Assembly (NCBI GenBank): GCA_030950925.1
Contig: JAUZQO010000051.1
Location: 1-39,385 of the forward strand
From: Mariprofundaceae bacterium
GTDB lineage: Bacteria; Pseudomonadota; Zetaproteobacteria; Mariprofundales; Mariprofundaceae
DNA: 39,385 bases
Direction: 5' to 3'
Both the position numbers and the translations under genes were made by a program. This document shows positions 1 to 8,365 of this stretch, piece after piece. Position 1 is the first letter of the stretch. Each line of letters opens with the position of its first letter. The notes below the pieces were generated by a model. That model made no database searches, was not told where the DNA came from, and saw only the letters and a list, made by a program, of their open reading frames with translations.

Positions 1-2
1 TA

Positions 3-65
3 TTGCCCATGCTGATGAATGGTCAGGTAACGGTGGAGTTTACGGAGGCTGAAGTAGCAGTATGA
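3..65 (+). CDS. hsdS: Probable HsdS (type I restriction specificity subunit), C-terminal tail only
   Basis: Only the last 20 codons are inside the window, and the stop (TGA, 63-65) overlaps the ATG of the next gene as ATGA. The peptide contains LPMLMNGQVTV. This resembles the usual end of type I specificity subunits, where the last helix of the second target-recognition half runs into a LLPxLMSGEVxV-type tail. HsdS selects the DNA site for the HsdM methylase and HsdR translocase. The identification rests on this short tail and on the ATPase of a defence-associated family that follows, so it is tentative. The body of the gene lies upstream of the window. Confidence 0.5.
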   Translation: MPMLMNGQVTVEFTEAEVAV

Positions 66-1036
66 GTATTTTAATCAAAATAGTGCGTATTGCAGGTTTT
101 CGAGGGCTGGAAAATATTGAAGTGGCATTGGCGCAAACCACCGTACTCACGGGCATGAACAATACGGGAAAAACATCTTTTCTTAAAGCGTTACAGCTTG
201 CTTTGGGTAATCGACAATTTATTTCTCAAGATGATTTTTTTTTCAAGGGTAATAGCTGTACTGAGAAAATAACGGTTGATGTGCTCATTGTGCCTGTTGA
301 TGTTGATGGTAGCCAAACAGACGATTTCAGCGAGGATTGGGAAGTTTTATTGACCACCGATCGTATCCGCACGGATGGTATAAAAAGTTTTCTACCCCTA
401 AGAACTACCGTCACTTTTGATACCATTAAAAACAGCTATAAAACACAGCAAACTATCCTAAAAGATTGGCCTACCTTTAAAGCAGGTGAAACTGATTGGT
501 TTAATGCAAATCAGGGGAATAAGACCCGCTTTCATTTTGATGAACTACCTTTTTTCTATATGGATGCCCAACGCGATATATTGGAGGACACCAAGCTACG
601 TAATTCTTATCTGGGTAAGATGTTGTCTAATATTGAATACTCGGCTGATGATATTCAGGAAATAGAGAAAAAAATTAAAGCATTGAATGAAAAGGCAGTG
701 AGTAGTAGTGATATTCTTCGTAATATCAAAGAAACCTTACAAGGCTTAGATTCAGCACTGGATAATCAAAACAGTGGCATTGAGATCACGCCATTCACTA
801 AAAAAATCCGTGATTTAAACAAAGGCTTAACCATCTACTATGGTGATAGTCAGGATAGCTTCCCCATGGAATACCACGGTATGGGAACCCGTAGCTGGTC
901 TTCTTTATTAACCTTGAAATCATTTATTGGCTTATTGGCGAGCAATGCTGGAAAAGAACAAACTGTGTTTTTTGGTTCATCAGGAAAATCGTGCGGACGC
1001 ATTTTCCTGATGAACCAAAATCTATTGCTTTCATGA
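62..1036 (+). pseudogene. Truncated OLD-family ATP-dependent endonuclease (AAA ATPase N-terminal part)
   Basis: The protein begins with the classic N-terminus of OLD-like ATPases: a short beta strand, then FRGLENIEV at about residues 13-21, then a Walker A loop GMNNTGKTS at 31-39. OLD enzymes combine an SMC-like ATPase with a C-terminal TOPRIM nuclease and often act in phage defence (family knowledge). Similarity appears to run to about residue 300 (SLLTLKSFIGLLASNAGKEQ). There the usual Walker B EEPEAHLHP region should begin; instead the frame runs into a perfect inverted repeat (970-1020) and stops. At 324 aa it lacks Walker B and the whole TOPRIM domain, against a usual length of 550 or more. 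The start overlaps the stop of the preceding gene, which suggests it was once co-translated with a restriction locus. It is probably non-functional as a nuclease. Confidence 0.7.
970..1020. repeat. Perfect 20-bp inverted repeat with 11-nt loop at the OLD gene truncation point
   Basis: Positions 970-989 (core GGTTCATCAGGAAAAT) are the exact reverse complement of 1001-1020, with an 11-base loop at 990-1000. The left arm still lies in the frame of the truncated OLD gene, and the gene loses family similarity exactly here. No run of T follows the right arm, so a simple intrinsic terminator is not the best reading. Two abutted insertion-sequence ends, a small palindromic mobile element or an inverted-duplication scar are all possible. 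The sequence alone does not decide. Confidence 0.75.
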
Positions 1037-1199
1037 TATTCACCACCATAAATACACTATACGCCTTCAGTAGCTATATTTCAACAGTATTTTTCGACAT
1101 AGCCAAAAACAAATCCTGAATTCATATGCCCTACTGATGTCATATAAAAAAAATATGCTCACGTATGATGAAACATATGATACCTTGGAGAGATTAACG

Positions 1200-2900
1200 A
1201 TGATTAAAACAAAAAAAACCAAGAAAATGATCAAAAATTTACAAAAAATAGTCGAGCAACAAAAAGGTACATTGGCAGCCATTGATAAAGTTATGGCAAC
1301 GATTGAATTTGAACTTGATGGCACCATTATTACAGCCAATCATAATTTTTTAGAAGCCTTATCTTACACCTTGGATGAAGTTCAAGGACAACATCATCGT
1401 TTATTTGTCACAGCTGAATATCAAGAAAGTTCAGCCTATAAAAAGTTTTGGAAAAAATTAAACAAAGGTGAATTTATTGCAGATAAATTCATGCGCCTTG
1501 GTAAAGGTGGTAAAGAAGTCTGGATTCAGGCTTCTTACAACCCGATTAGAAATGAACAGGGCGATGTGTATAAAGTGATCAAGTTTGCCACCGATGTTAC
1601 CGAAGAAACCTTACGTAGTGCTGATGATGCAGGCCAATTACACGCTATTGACCAAGTCATGGGAACCATTGAATTTGAACTCGATGGTACTGTCATCACA
1701 GCCAATGATAATTTTTTAAACGTCTTAGGCTATAGCTTGAAAAAAATTCAAGGCGAACATCACAGTATGTTTGTGACAGATGAATATCGAGAAAGCTCTG
1801 CATATACCAAATTTTGGAAAAGATTGAACAAAGGCGAGTTTATTGCAGATCAATTCTTACGCATGGGGAAAGGCGGTAAAAAAGTCTGGATTCAAGCTTC
1901 CTACAACCCTATTCGTGATGCCAACGGTAGAATTTATAAAGTGGTGAAATTTGCCACTGATATTACCAAACAAAAGGCATTAGATGATGAACTAAAACAA
2001 GCCATGAATGAAGTACAAACGGTACTTAAAGCGGTGAGTAAACAAGATTTATGTTTGGAGGTTAACGGAAATTATTCGGGTGAGTTGTCTGAATTAAAAC
2101 ATGCTGTCAATGATACTGTACATAGTTTGCGAGATATTGTTTTAAATATTCAAAAAGGCTCAAAAGAAGTGGCATTGGGCTCAACTGAAATGGTGGCTGG
2201 CAATCAAACACTATCCAATCGTACACAAGAGCAAGCCGCAGCACTTGAAGAAACAGCGGCAAGTCTTGAAGAGATGACAGGCACCGTGCAACAAAATGCT
2301 AAAAATGCACAGGCAGCCAGTGTTTTAGCCACAAACACCCAAGAACAGGCGAAAAATGGCGGGGAAATCGTCCATGATGCCATTGAAGCTATGTCTCAAA
2401 TCACCCAAAGTAGCAATCAAATCAACGATATCATCGGTGTGATTGATGAAATTGCCTTCCAAACCAACTTACTGGCATTGAATGCTGCTGTGGAGGCTGC
2501 ACGGGCAGGTGAACAAGGGCGCGGGTTTGCTGTGGTGGCAGGAGAAGTTCGAACCTTGGCACAACGCTCCGCAAGCGCAGCCAAAGAGATTAAAGACTTG
2601 ATTCGCACCAGTGTTAAAAATGTTAACGAAGGTTCAAGTTTGGTCAATCAATCGGGTATTGCCTTGAATGATATTGTGGCATCCGTGCAAAAAGTTGGTG
2701 ATATTATTTCTGAAATATCTATTGCAGAACAAGAGCAAGCCATGGGCATTGAACAAATAAATAGTGCTGTCACTGCGATGGATACAGCCGTTCAACAAAA
2801 CAGTGCATTGGTTGAAGAAACAGCGGCAGCCAGCGCCAACCTCAATGAGCAAGCAAAAGCGATGAGCGATCAGGTCGCATCCTTTAGATTAACGAACTGA
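1200..2900 (+). CDS. Soluble methyl-accepting chemotaxis protein with tandem PAS domains
   Basis: This receptor has no membrane segment. Two PAS sensory domains (about residues 28-140 and 150-262) are followed by a short linker and a full MCP signalling domain. The hairpin tip region starts near residue 414 with [20 protein letters not shown] and continues with [18 protein letters not shown]. This is the conserved CheA/CheW-binding part, so the protein should feed a chemotaxis kinase from the cytoplasm. The two PAS domains are close copies 122 codons apart (both contain LNKGEFIAD and [11 protein letters not shown]), evidence of an internal duplication. PAS domains of this type often bind haem or flavin, but the ligand cannot be read here. 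I chose the ATG at 1200 because GGAGAG stands just upstream (1186-1191); an in-frame ATG at 1137 has no ribosome site. No che genes are nearby. Confidence 0.92.
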   Translation: MIKTKKTKKMIKNLQKIVEQQKGTLAAIDKVMATIEFELDGTIITANHNFLEALSYTLDEVQGQHHRLFVTAEYQESSAYKKFWKKLNKGEFIADKFMRLGKGGKEVWIQASYNPIRNEQGDVYKVIKFATDVTEETLRSADDAGQLHAIDQVMGTIEFELDGTVITANDNFLNVLGYSLKKIQGEHHSMFVTDEYRESSAYTKFWKRLNKGEFIADQFLRMGKGGKKVWIQASYNPIRDANGRIYKVVKFATDITKQKALDDELKQAMNEVQTVLKAVSKQDLCLEVNGNYSGELSELKHAVNDTVHSLRDIVLNIQKGSKEVALGSTEMVAGNQTLSNRTQEQAAALEETAASLEEMTGTVQQNAKNAQAASVLATNTQEQAKNGGEIVHDAIEAMSQITQSSNQINDIIGVIDEIAFQTNLLALNAAVEAARAGEQGRGFAVVAGEVRTLAQRSASAAKEIKDLIRTSVKNVNEGSSLVNQSGIALNDIVASVQKVGDIISEISIAEQEQAMGIEQINSAVTAMDTAVQQNSALVEETAAASANLNEQAKAMSDQVASFRLTN

Positions 2901-2904
2901 TGTT

Positions 2905-3041
2905 GATCTATAGTGATTCAAGTATTAAACCACCGTCATTCCAGAGTGCTTGTGTCTGGAATCTATCAATAGACCCTCGACACAAGCATTCGAGGGTGAC
3001 AGCAACATAATGTAGTATTCATACTTAAACGACTATAGATA
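2905..3041. repeat. MITE-like palindromic intergenic element
   Basis: The gap between the chemoreceptor and mutY carries two perfect 8-bp hairpins: ATTCCAGA paired with TCTGGAAT (about 2938-2961) and ACCCTCGA paired with TCGAGGGT (2973-2997). Imperfect terminal inverted repeats of about 22 bp flank them (2905-2926 and 3019-3041, both ending in CTATAGAT on their outer side). A diverged relative of the central part occurs at 25143-25219. This looks like a dispersed palindromic element, as is common between genes in many bacteria. It may also terminate the two converging transcripts. Confidence 0.6.
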
Positions 3042-3074
3042 GGTTCTGCCAGCCCTATGCTGTGAATTTCATAG

Positions 3075-4055
3075 CTAAAACTTTAAATTTAAAGATGAAA
3101 AGAGTCGGTGGATGCCTGTCGGTAGAGCAATATCATCCAAGGAGTGAAACCACTGACCTTCTGCTCCATCAGAGGAAAATTCATCGGTATTGACATACAG
3201 ATGTAAGCGTCTATGGGTCAGTAGGTGGATATGGTTCGGCTTTTTCTGCGGCTTTTCTTGCAACTCAATCAGTGGTGGTGACCATAAGCTTGCCCAAATA
3301 CCTTGCTTGGGGCGTTGTTGCAAAAAAATACCTTTGTCATCCTGTTGATGGATCAGAACTTGCCAATAAAGATCCTTCACAACCTGTTTTTTTACAGGCA
3401 CAGATGTGTCTACATCAAATGCCGACAAGCAATGCTCGGATACTGGGCAAGTCTGGCAGTCTGGTTGACGCGGTGAACACACCGTTGCACCCAGTTCCAT
3501 CATCGCTTGATTCCAAAGACCTGCATCACACGCTTGTTCAATCGCATATTGTGCCACATGCCAAAGCTGCTTATCTTTTAAATCAACATTGTTTTCCCAG
3601 CGTTTTAGCACACGTTTGACGTTACCATCCAAAACAGGCGTTGGCGTTTGAAAACAAAACGAGGAAATTGCCCCAGCCGTGGAACGTCCAATGCCTGAAA
3701 GGGTCAGCATGGCTTCAAAATCCACAGGGAATTGACCTGCATAGGTTTCCATGATGCGTTGTGCAGCCTGATGGATAAAACGAGCGCGTCTATAATACCC
3801 CAAGCCTTCCCATGCCTTGAGCGCATCATCCAAACTGGCTTCTGCCAAACTTTGAATATTTGGAAATCGCTCAAACCATGCTTCATAACGTGGTAATACC
3901 GTCTTCACTTGGGTCTGTTGCAACATGATTTCAGAAACCCAAATGCGATAAGGGTTCACTGTATTTCGCCATGGTAAATGACGGTGATGTGCTGCATACC
4001 AAGTTAGCAGTGCTTTACATCGCGCGGAAGACAGCTTGATCCTCAATGACTTCAA
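3075..4055 (-). CDS. mutY: A/G-specific adenine glycosylase MutY
   Basis: This base-excision repair enzyme removes adenine mispaired with 8-oxoguanine. The catalytic Glu lies in WVSEIMLQQTQV (E42). The helix-hairpin-helix segment is LTLSGIGRSTAGA, with the catalytic Asp in VLDGNVKRV. The [4Fe-4S] cluster ligands follow as C-x6-C-x2-C-x5-C around CSPRQPDCQTC. The C-terminal third is the NUDIX-like domain that reads 8-oxoG. The length (up to 326 aa) fits the family. The start is unclear: the longest frame opens with a TTG inside the end of the upstream TonB-like gene (41-bp overlap), a second TTG lies at 4046, and neither has a strong ribosome site, so translation is probably coupled to the upstream gene. 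It is the last gene of a six-gene minus-strand run. Confidence 0.95.
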   Translation of the reverse strand: MKSLRIKLSSARCKALLTWYAAHHRHLPWRNTVNPYRIWVSEIMLQQTQVKTVLPRYEAWFERFPNIQSLAEASLDDALKAWEGLGYYRRARFIHQAAQRIMETYAGQFPVDFEAMLTLSGIGRSTAGAISSFCFQTPTPVLDGNVKRVLKRWENNVDLKDKQLWHVAQYAIEQACDAGLWNQAMMELGATVCSPRQPDCQTCPVSEHCLSAFDVDTSVPVKKQVVKDLYWQVLIHQQDDKGIFLQQRPKQGIWASLWSPPLIELQEKPQKKPNHIHLLTHRRLHLYVNTDEFSSDGAEGQWFHSLDDIALPTGIHRLFSSLNLKF

Positions 4056-4992
4056 ATGTTAAGTAAAAACTTGCACGATCCAAGCCCCAAGAGCTTGGTA
4101 AAGGTTTGAAAGGCGCAGCTGCATGCAAGGCTTTGTAGGCACTTTCATTCAAGCCTTGAATCGGGCTTGGGCGTAAGATTTCCAAGTTGCTCATCTCACC
4201 ATTGAGTTCGATGGTCACACGCATCAGCACTTGCCGCGCATGATCGGAAAACTGACGATAATCTGCATCACCAGGTCGCCATTGTTCTTCCAAAGAACGC
4301 ACCAAACCTTGGGCATACGGTGCATATTTGGCTTCACGGGTATTGATAGGAATATCCGCCTCTTTGGAAAGCATCTGTTTTAAACGGCGTTCACGCTCAA
4401 AATCACGCGATAATTCCGACAATGCCATACTAGAGGGCAATAAATTGGACAAACTCACAGGGTGGCGAGGCAAGGGTTTCGTTTTCACCACTTTTTTCTC
4501 AATCTTTTTCGCCGCTTCAGGGGAGCGTTGACCATCGCTATGGTTTAGGCTGTTTTTGGTCATGATTTCGGGGCGTTTTTTACTCGATTGAGGCGGAGCT
4601 ACAGATGTTTTAGGCATACTTGGACGTACTGGCTTAGGCTTTTGATGTTGCTGACCGACCACGGGTGCCTTCGCACGGCGTGTCATTTTATCCTTAGCAT
4701 GGGCGCTGCTACCTTGTGCATTTTGATTGGAGATAGTTTTGGCATCTTTTGGCTTTTGTTTCAAGCTCATTTCATTGGGTTTTAACAACACCACATCCAT
4801 AAACTGCGGTGTTTTTTTCTTCGCCAATGGTTTATCATGATGTTTGAGGGTAATCATCCAAGCTAACAAAACATGCACCATAACCGATGCAAGAAGAGCA
4901 ATACCCAAACGCTTATGTTCAATTTTTTCCAACAATTTTTTCCCCATCCCTCGTGTGAAGTTGTGCGACCATATAGTGTGCCAAGGCTCCAT
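4015..4992 (-). CDS. TonB/TolA-like energy transducer with C-terminal TonB domain
   Basis: The layout is typical of TonB and TolA proteins: a short cytoplasmic N-terminus, one membrane anchor (ALLASVMVHVLLAWMI), a long Lys/Pro-rich periplasmic linker, and a C-terminal domain of about 85 residues ending near LTFEVIEDQ. That domain (YAQGLVRSLEEQWRPG, then VTIELNGEMSNLEILRPSP) matches the TonB C-terminal fold that contacts outer-membrane receptors or Tol-Pal partners. No exbB/exbD or tolQ/R gene is adjacent, so TonB or TolA cannot be chosen from context. The start could be the ATG at 4992 (AGG eight bases upstream) or the one at 4947, just before the anchor. The gene overlaps both neighbours, which implies one transcript. 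Confidence 0.75.
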   Translation of the reverse strand: MEPWHTIWSHNFTRGMGKKLLEKIEHKRLGIALLASVMVHVLLAWMITLKHHDKPLAKKKTPQFMDVVLLKPNEMSLKQKPKDAKTISNQNAQGSSAHAKDKMTRRAKAPVVGQQHQKPKPVRPSMPKTSVAPPQSSKKRPEIMTKNSLNHSDGQRSPEAAKKIEKKVVKTKPLPRHPVSLSNLLPSSMALSELSRDFERERRLKQMLSKEADIPINTREAKYAPYAQGLVRSLEEQWRPGDADYRQFSDHARQVLMRVTIELNGEMSNLEILRPSPIQGLNESAYKALHAAAPFKPLPSSWGLDRASFYLTFEVIEDQAVFRAM

Positions 4993-5476
4993 TCAACCAA
5001 CCTGTCACACAAGAAAGTAGAAGTAAGGGGGGCAAAAGGTAATACAAGGCACTTTGTTGGATAATAAATTCACCCACCACCCAAAACTGGGCCGTCATAT
5101 GCACCAAAGCAGCACATAAACTCACCCCCATTAAACTCACCCTAGGTACATATCGCCAGACTATAATCATGCTAGCTGTTGCCAACAATGTGGCAATCAA
5201 TGAAACCATAAAAGTGGGGGTAAACAACGTACCCAACAATAAGGCTCCAATGACAATGCGCGCCAAGGCCAAGCCTATGGCATACCGCTCCCCCATCAAC
5301 ACCAATACAATTAAGGTGATGATATTGGCAAGTCCAAGCTTAAACCAAGGCCCAAAACTGGGCATGGCGGCTTCAAACACATGTAAACCACTGGCAAGCA
5401 GTAAAAAACCAAGCCAATATGCTTTTTTTTCAACATCTTTCAAATTTGGACGCTCTGGTGGTTGTATATGCTTCAT
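4919..5476 (-). CDS. Gx transporter family / heptaprenyl diphosphate synthase component I-like membrane protein
   Basis: This 185-aa polytopic membrane protein has about five hydrophobic stretches and the family-typical segment PWFKLGLANIITLIVLVLMG followed by ARIVIGALLLGTLFTP. The pattern matches the Hpre_diP_synt_I/Gx transporter family, whose members resemble the membrane S-components of vitamin uptake systems. The name from prenyl diphosphate synthesis is historical, and the substrate is unknown. It starts four bases inside the preceding NusG-domain-II gene (ATGA), and such pairs are often found together. The charged tail (HTRDGEKIVGKN) overlaps the TonB-like start. Confidence 0.8.
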   Translation of the reverse strand: MKHIQPPERPNLKDVEKKAYWLGFLLLASGLHVFEAAMPSFGPWFKLGLANIITLIVLVLMGERYAIGLALARIVIGALLLGTLFTPTFMVSLIATLLATASMIIVWRYVPRVSLMGVSLCAALVHMTAQFWVVGEFIIQQSALYYLLPPLLLLSCVTGWLNGALAHYMVAQLHTRDGEKIVGKN

Positions 5477-5880
5477 TGGCTCACTGCATCCAGCTGCAGT
5501 GATTTTTCACCCTCAATCAGCACAAGAATTCGATTCGGCACACAAGCAATCATATCGCCCAAATGTTCATGCTCGCCCGATAACACACATGCCTTGCTTG
5601 TACATGTTGAATGAATGATGCGTACATGTCCCGCTACAATCACAACATCAGCACCACCCACATCACCTTGCGCATAATAATGCACCGCTTTATCTGACTT
5701 TAATGGGTAACTCGCCAACAATGTTTGACCATGATAAATATGAACCATGGGTGTGGATGCGCCCACCGAAGTTTGCACCCACTCCCATGCGCCCAATACT
5801 GAAACCAACGCAACCAAAAGCAGTAAGCGATCCATCCAAGTGCCTTTGAGAGCATGTAAAAAAAGCATTTTATGACTCAT
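5473..5880 (-). CDS. NusG domain II-containing membrane-anchored protein
   Basis: The protein has 135 aa: an N-terminal membrane anchor (about residues 17-37) followed by an extracytoplasmic domain with the NusG domain II signature. Two cysteines lie in STCTSKACVLSG and a third in GDMIACVPNRILVLI. This small beta domain is known from NusG insertions and from stand-alone exported proteins encoded next to Gx-type membrane proteins, exactly as here. Its function is unresolved. The cysteines suggest redox or metal chemistry on the outer face, which is an inference. It lies 35 bp downstream of rnj and overlaps the next gene by ATGA. Confidence 0.8.
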   Translation of the reverse strand: MSHKMLFLHALKGTWMDRLLLLVALVSVLGAWEWVQTSVGASTPMVHIYHGQTLLASYPLKSDKAVHYYAQGDVGGADVVIVAGHVRIIHSTCTSKACVLSGEHEHLGDMIACVPNRILVLIEGEKSLQLDAVSQ

Positions 5881-5915
5881 GCATTTGGATGTTGTAACGT
5901 GATTCGAGTCGTTAC

Positions 5916-7583
5916 TTAAATTTCAATCACCACAGGCAAGACCATAGGACGCCGACCCAAGTGACGTTTACACCAACGACGCAACCAAACACGCACTTCT
6001 TCACGGGTTTCATCCAAATCAGCCAACATCTCTTGATCCAACTTGTTTAAATGACGGTGCATATCATCGGCAGCTTCTTCTAGCACATCCTCACTCACGG
6101 ACTCATGCAATACACCGCGTGCCACCAACTCAGGCTTGGTTAACAGTGTGCCTTCATGTTGTGAAATAAGAACGGTGACTGAAATCATACCATCATCCGC
6201 CAAGATGCGGCGATCACGCAACACCAAGTCATCGACTTCATCCCGATGCGTACCATCTACAAACACCGCGCCAGCATGAAATTTAGGACCATGACCGATG
6301 CCATACTCATCAATCACCACACTTTGCCCATTTTCTGCCAATACCGTATTTTCAAAGGCAATACCTGTACTCACACCCAGTTCTTGATGTTCCACCAAAT
6401 TGCGGAATTCACCATGTACAGGATAAAAATACTTGGGTTTCGTCAGTGTTAACATGGTTTTAAGCTCATCAGCTTGGGCATGTCCTGAAACATGTAAATC
6501 AGCTTGTCGTGCATGCAAAACACGCGCACCACGGCGATAAATATGATTGAAAAGACCTGCAATCACCCGTTCGTTACCAGGAATATTGGAGGATGAGAAA
6601 ATGACCAAGTCATCCACGCCCAAACGAATACCAGGGAATTTATTTTGTGCAATGCGTGCCAAAGCAGCCCGCCATTCACCTTGTGAACCCGTGGCAATAA
6701 TCAACAATTCTGAATCAGGCACACTATGCGAGCGTTTAATATCCACCAAAATATCAGAAGGAAACTTAATGCGATTCAATTCACGGCTTAAACCAATGTT
6801 CTTTTCAAGACTACGTCCTGCAATGGCAACACGTCGTCCTGCTGCTTGAGCCGCCTCAATAATTTGTTGAATGCGGAACATATTAGAGGCAAAGGTTGTG
6901 ACGACCACTTTACCTTTGCATGTTGCGACTGCTTCTTTTAAAGCTGGACCTACGGTGCTTTCAGAAGGGACTGTGCCATCACGCGTGGCATTGGTAGAAT
7001 CGGAAGCCAATAATAACACCCCTTCTTCACCCAGTTCACCAAATCGTGCCAAACCACTCACCCGCCCATCAATGGGGGAAGCATCAAATTTGAAATCACC
7101 TGTATGAATAATCGCGCCCTGCTTGGTGTGAATGACCACTGAAATCGCATCCATAATCGAATGCGTGACAGGCACACCTTCCACACGAAAAGGACCTACT
7201 TTAATCGGCGTATGTTCATCCAATTTACGCAAATCACCTTTATAACCGCGTTCAGATAATTTCGCTTTGACCATTGCTAAGGTAATCGCTGTACCATAAA
7301 CAGGCACATGCAACTTCGGCAATAAAAAAGGAACACCACCAATGTGATCTTCATGACCATGCGTTAATAATAGGGCATGAATTTTTAGGCCCATCTCATC
7401 CAGTCCTGTAATATCAGGCACAACCACATCAATGCCATGTTGCCCAGGTTCAGGAAAACCCATGCCACAATCCACAATGACTGCATCATCATCGACAGCA
7501 TACACCATCATATTCTTGCCAAATTCACCCACACCACCAAAAGGAAAACAGCGAATCACCGCATCATCTGCAAATTTACCCAT
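5916..7583 (-). CDS. rnj: Ribonuclease J
   Basis: This metallo-beta-lactamase/beta-CASP ribonuclease acts in mRNA turnover and rRNA maturation by endonucleolytic and 5'-3' exonucleolytic cleavage. The zinc-binding motif THGHEDHIGG is at residues 74-83. Further metal ligands are in HTGDFKFD and ASDSTNAT, and the beta-CASP His is in PVHGEFR. A C-terminal dimerisation domain completes the 555 aa, which fits the family. Its ATG shares one base with the stop of pyrE (TAATG), so the two are coupled. RNase J is absent from most gammaproteobacteria but occurs in alphaproteobacteria and some deeper branches, which is one clue to the host lineage. Confidence 0.95.
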   Translation of the reverse strand: MGKFADDAVIRCFPFGGVGEFGKNMMVYAVDDDAVIVDCGMGFPEPGQHGIDVVVPDITGLDEMGLKIHALLLTHGHEDHIGGVPFLLPKLHVPVYGTAITLAMVKAKLSERGYKGDLRKLDEHTPIKVGPFRVEGVPVTHSIMDAISVVIHTKQGAIIHTGDFKFDASPIDGRVSGLARFGELGEEGVLLLASDSTNATRDGTVPSESTVGPALKEAVATCKGKVVVTTFASNMFRIQQIIEAAQAAGRRVAIAGRSLEKNIGLSRELNRIKFPSDILVDIKRSHSVPDSELLIIATGSQGEWRAALARIAQNKFPGIRLGVDDLVIFSSSNIPGNERVIAGLFNHIYRRGARVLHARQADLHVSGHAQADELKTMLTLTKPKYFYPVHGEFRNLVEHQELGVSTGIAFENTVLAENGQSVVIDEYGIGHGPKFHAGAVFVDGTHRDEVDDLVLRDRRILADDGMISVTVLISQHEGTLLTKPELVARGVLHESVSEDVLEEAADDMHRHLNKLDQEMLADLDETREEVRVWLRRWCKRHLGRRPMVLPVVIEI

Positions 7584-8164
7584 TAAGCAGCACCTCGACT
7601 ACCAAGTTTCACCGCAGGCGTACCTTCTGCACACAGTGGGCAAGCATCCGCAGCAAAGGTTTCAACATTCAATGAAATAGCCGTTGCATGGGGTACATCA
7701 AAACGTCCTTTAGAATTCGGTGCGCGGTCGACCACAGCTACAACTGATGTTGGTATACCACCATGTTCACGTATTACAGCCATACATTCACACACGGATC
7801 CACCTGTGGTAATCACATCTTCGACCACCAAAATCTTCGTGCCTTGAGGAATAGAGAAGCCACGGCGCATTTGCATGACCCCCTCTTTGCGTTCCGTAAA
7901 AATAAATGGTTTTTTGAGTTGGCGCGCCACTTCTTGACCCACCACCAAACCACCAATGGCTGGTGCAACCACCATATCAAAATCATTGGGATTGATTTTC
8001 TCAATTAAGGCTTGAGCCAATTGTCCTGCATTATCCATTGACATCAACACCAATGCTGATTGTAAATAACGCGCCGAGTGGCGACCACTGGACAGTATGA
8101 AATGTCCATTCAGCAATGCACCCGCATCCTCATACATATCTAAGATATTTTGTTCATTCATCAT
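7583..8164 (-). CDS. pyrE: Orotate phosphoribosyltransferase
   Basis: PyrE converts orotate and PRPP to orotidine 5'-phosphate in pyrimidine synthesis. The PRPP loop ILVVEDVITTGGSV lies at about residues 111-124, and the catalytic-loop region FTERKEGVMQMRRGF precedes it. The C-terminus carries a CPLC motif and KLGSRG, typical of the longer bacterial OPRT branch. AAAGGAT seven bases upstream supports the first of two adjacent ATG codons. It is the first gene of the minus-strand run towards mutY and is divergent from glnA. Confidence 0.95.
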   Translation of the reverse strand: MMNEQNILDMYEDAGALLNGHFILSSGRHSARYLQSALVLMSMDNAGQLAQALIEKINPNDFDMVVAPAIGGLVVGQEVARQLKKPFIFTERKEGVMQMRRGFSIPQGTKILVVEDVITTGGSVCECMAVIREHGGIPTSVVAVVDRAPNSKGRFDVPHATAISLNVETFAADACPLCAEGTPAVKLGSRGAA

Positions 8165-8211
8165 GTTTTATCCTTTATTTTTTCTTATCATTTATTCTTA
8201 CTAACCCACGG

Positions 8212-8239
8212 TTGAAATATCATACATTATTAATAAATT
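8212..8239 (+). promoter_or_regulatory. Possible sigma70-type promoter of glnA
   Basis: In the pyrE-glnA divergent gap, TTGAAA (8212-8217) stands 16 bp before TAAATT (8234-8239), a moderate match to a housekeeping promoter reading towards glnA. I looked for a sigma54 -24/-12 site (GG-N10-GC) as expected for many nitrogen-regulated glnA genes; the nearest candidates (around 8239 and 8282) have the wrong spacing. Confidence 0.3.
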
Positions 8240-8365
8240 TGGCGCACTGTAACACTTATGATGATTTTAACATCCGCAGGCTTGGTATATTGTGCATTGA
8301 ATGGAGTTGTGTATCGTTCCGTCTGCTTTTTTTGCATGGGCAAACTACTTCTGGAGGAAATAATT

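Noticed and set aside
3075-4055. Frameshift at the mutY start because only TTG codons are available
   Set aside because: The domain content from WYAAHHRHLPWRN onward is complete, and translational coupling to the overlapping upstream gene explains a weak start.
5169-5618. A 149-codon plus-strand open frame opposite the Gx and NusG-II genes
   Set aside because: It is antisense to two recognised genes, has no ribosome site and no family-like features. Several other long opposite-strand frames were dismissed for the same reason.
8236-8300. Possible sigma54 promoter for glnA (TTGGCGCAC... and TTGGTATATTGTGC)
   Set aside because: The GG to GC distance is wrong in both cases (the consensus needs 10 bases between them).
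8258-8365. A 36-codon upstream extension of glnA
   Set aside because: The added residues are hydrophobic and cysteine-rich, unlike any glutamine synthetase, and a GTG with a strong GGAGGAAA site starts the family-matching part.
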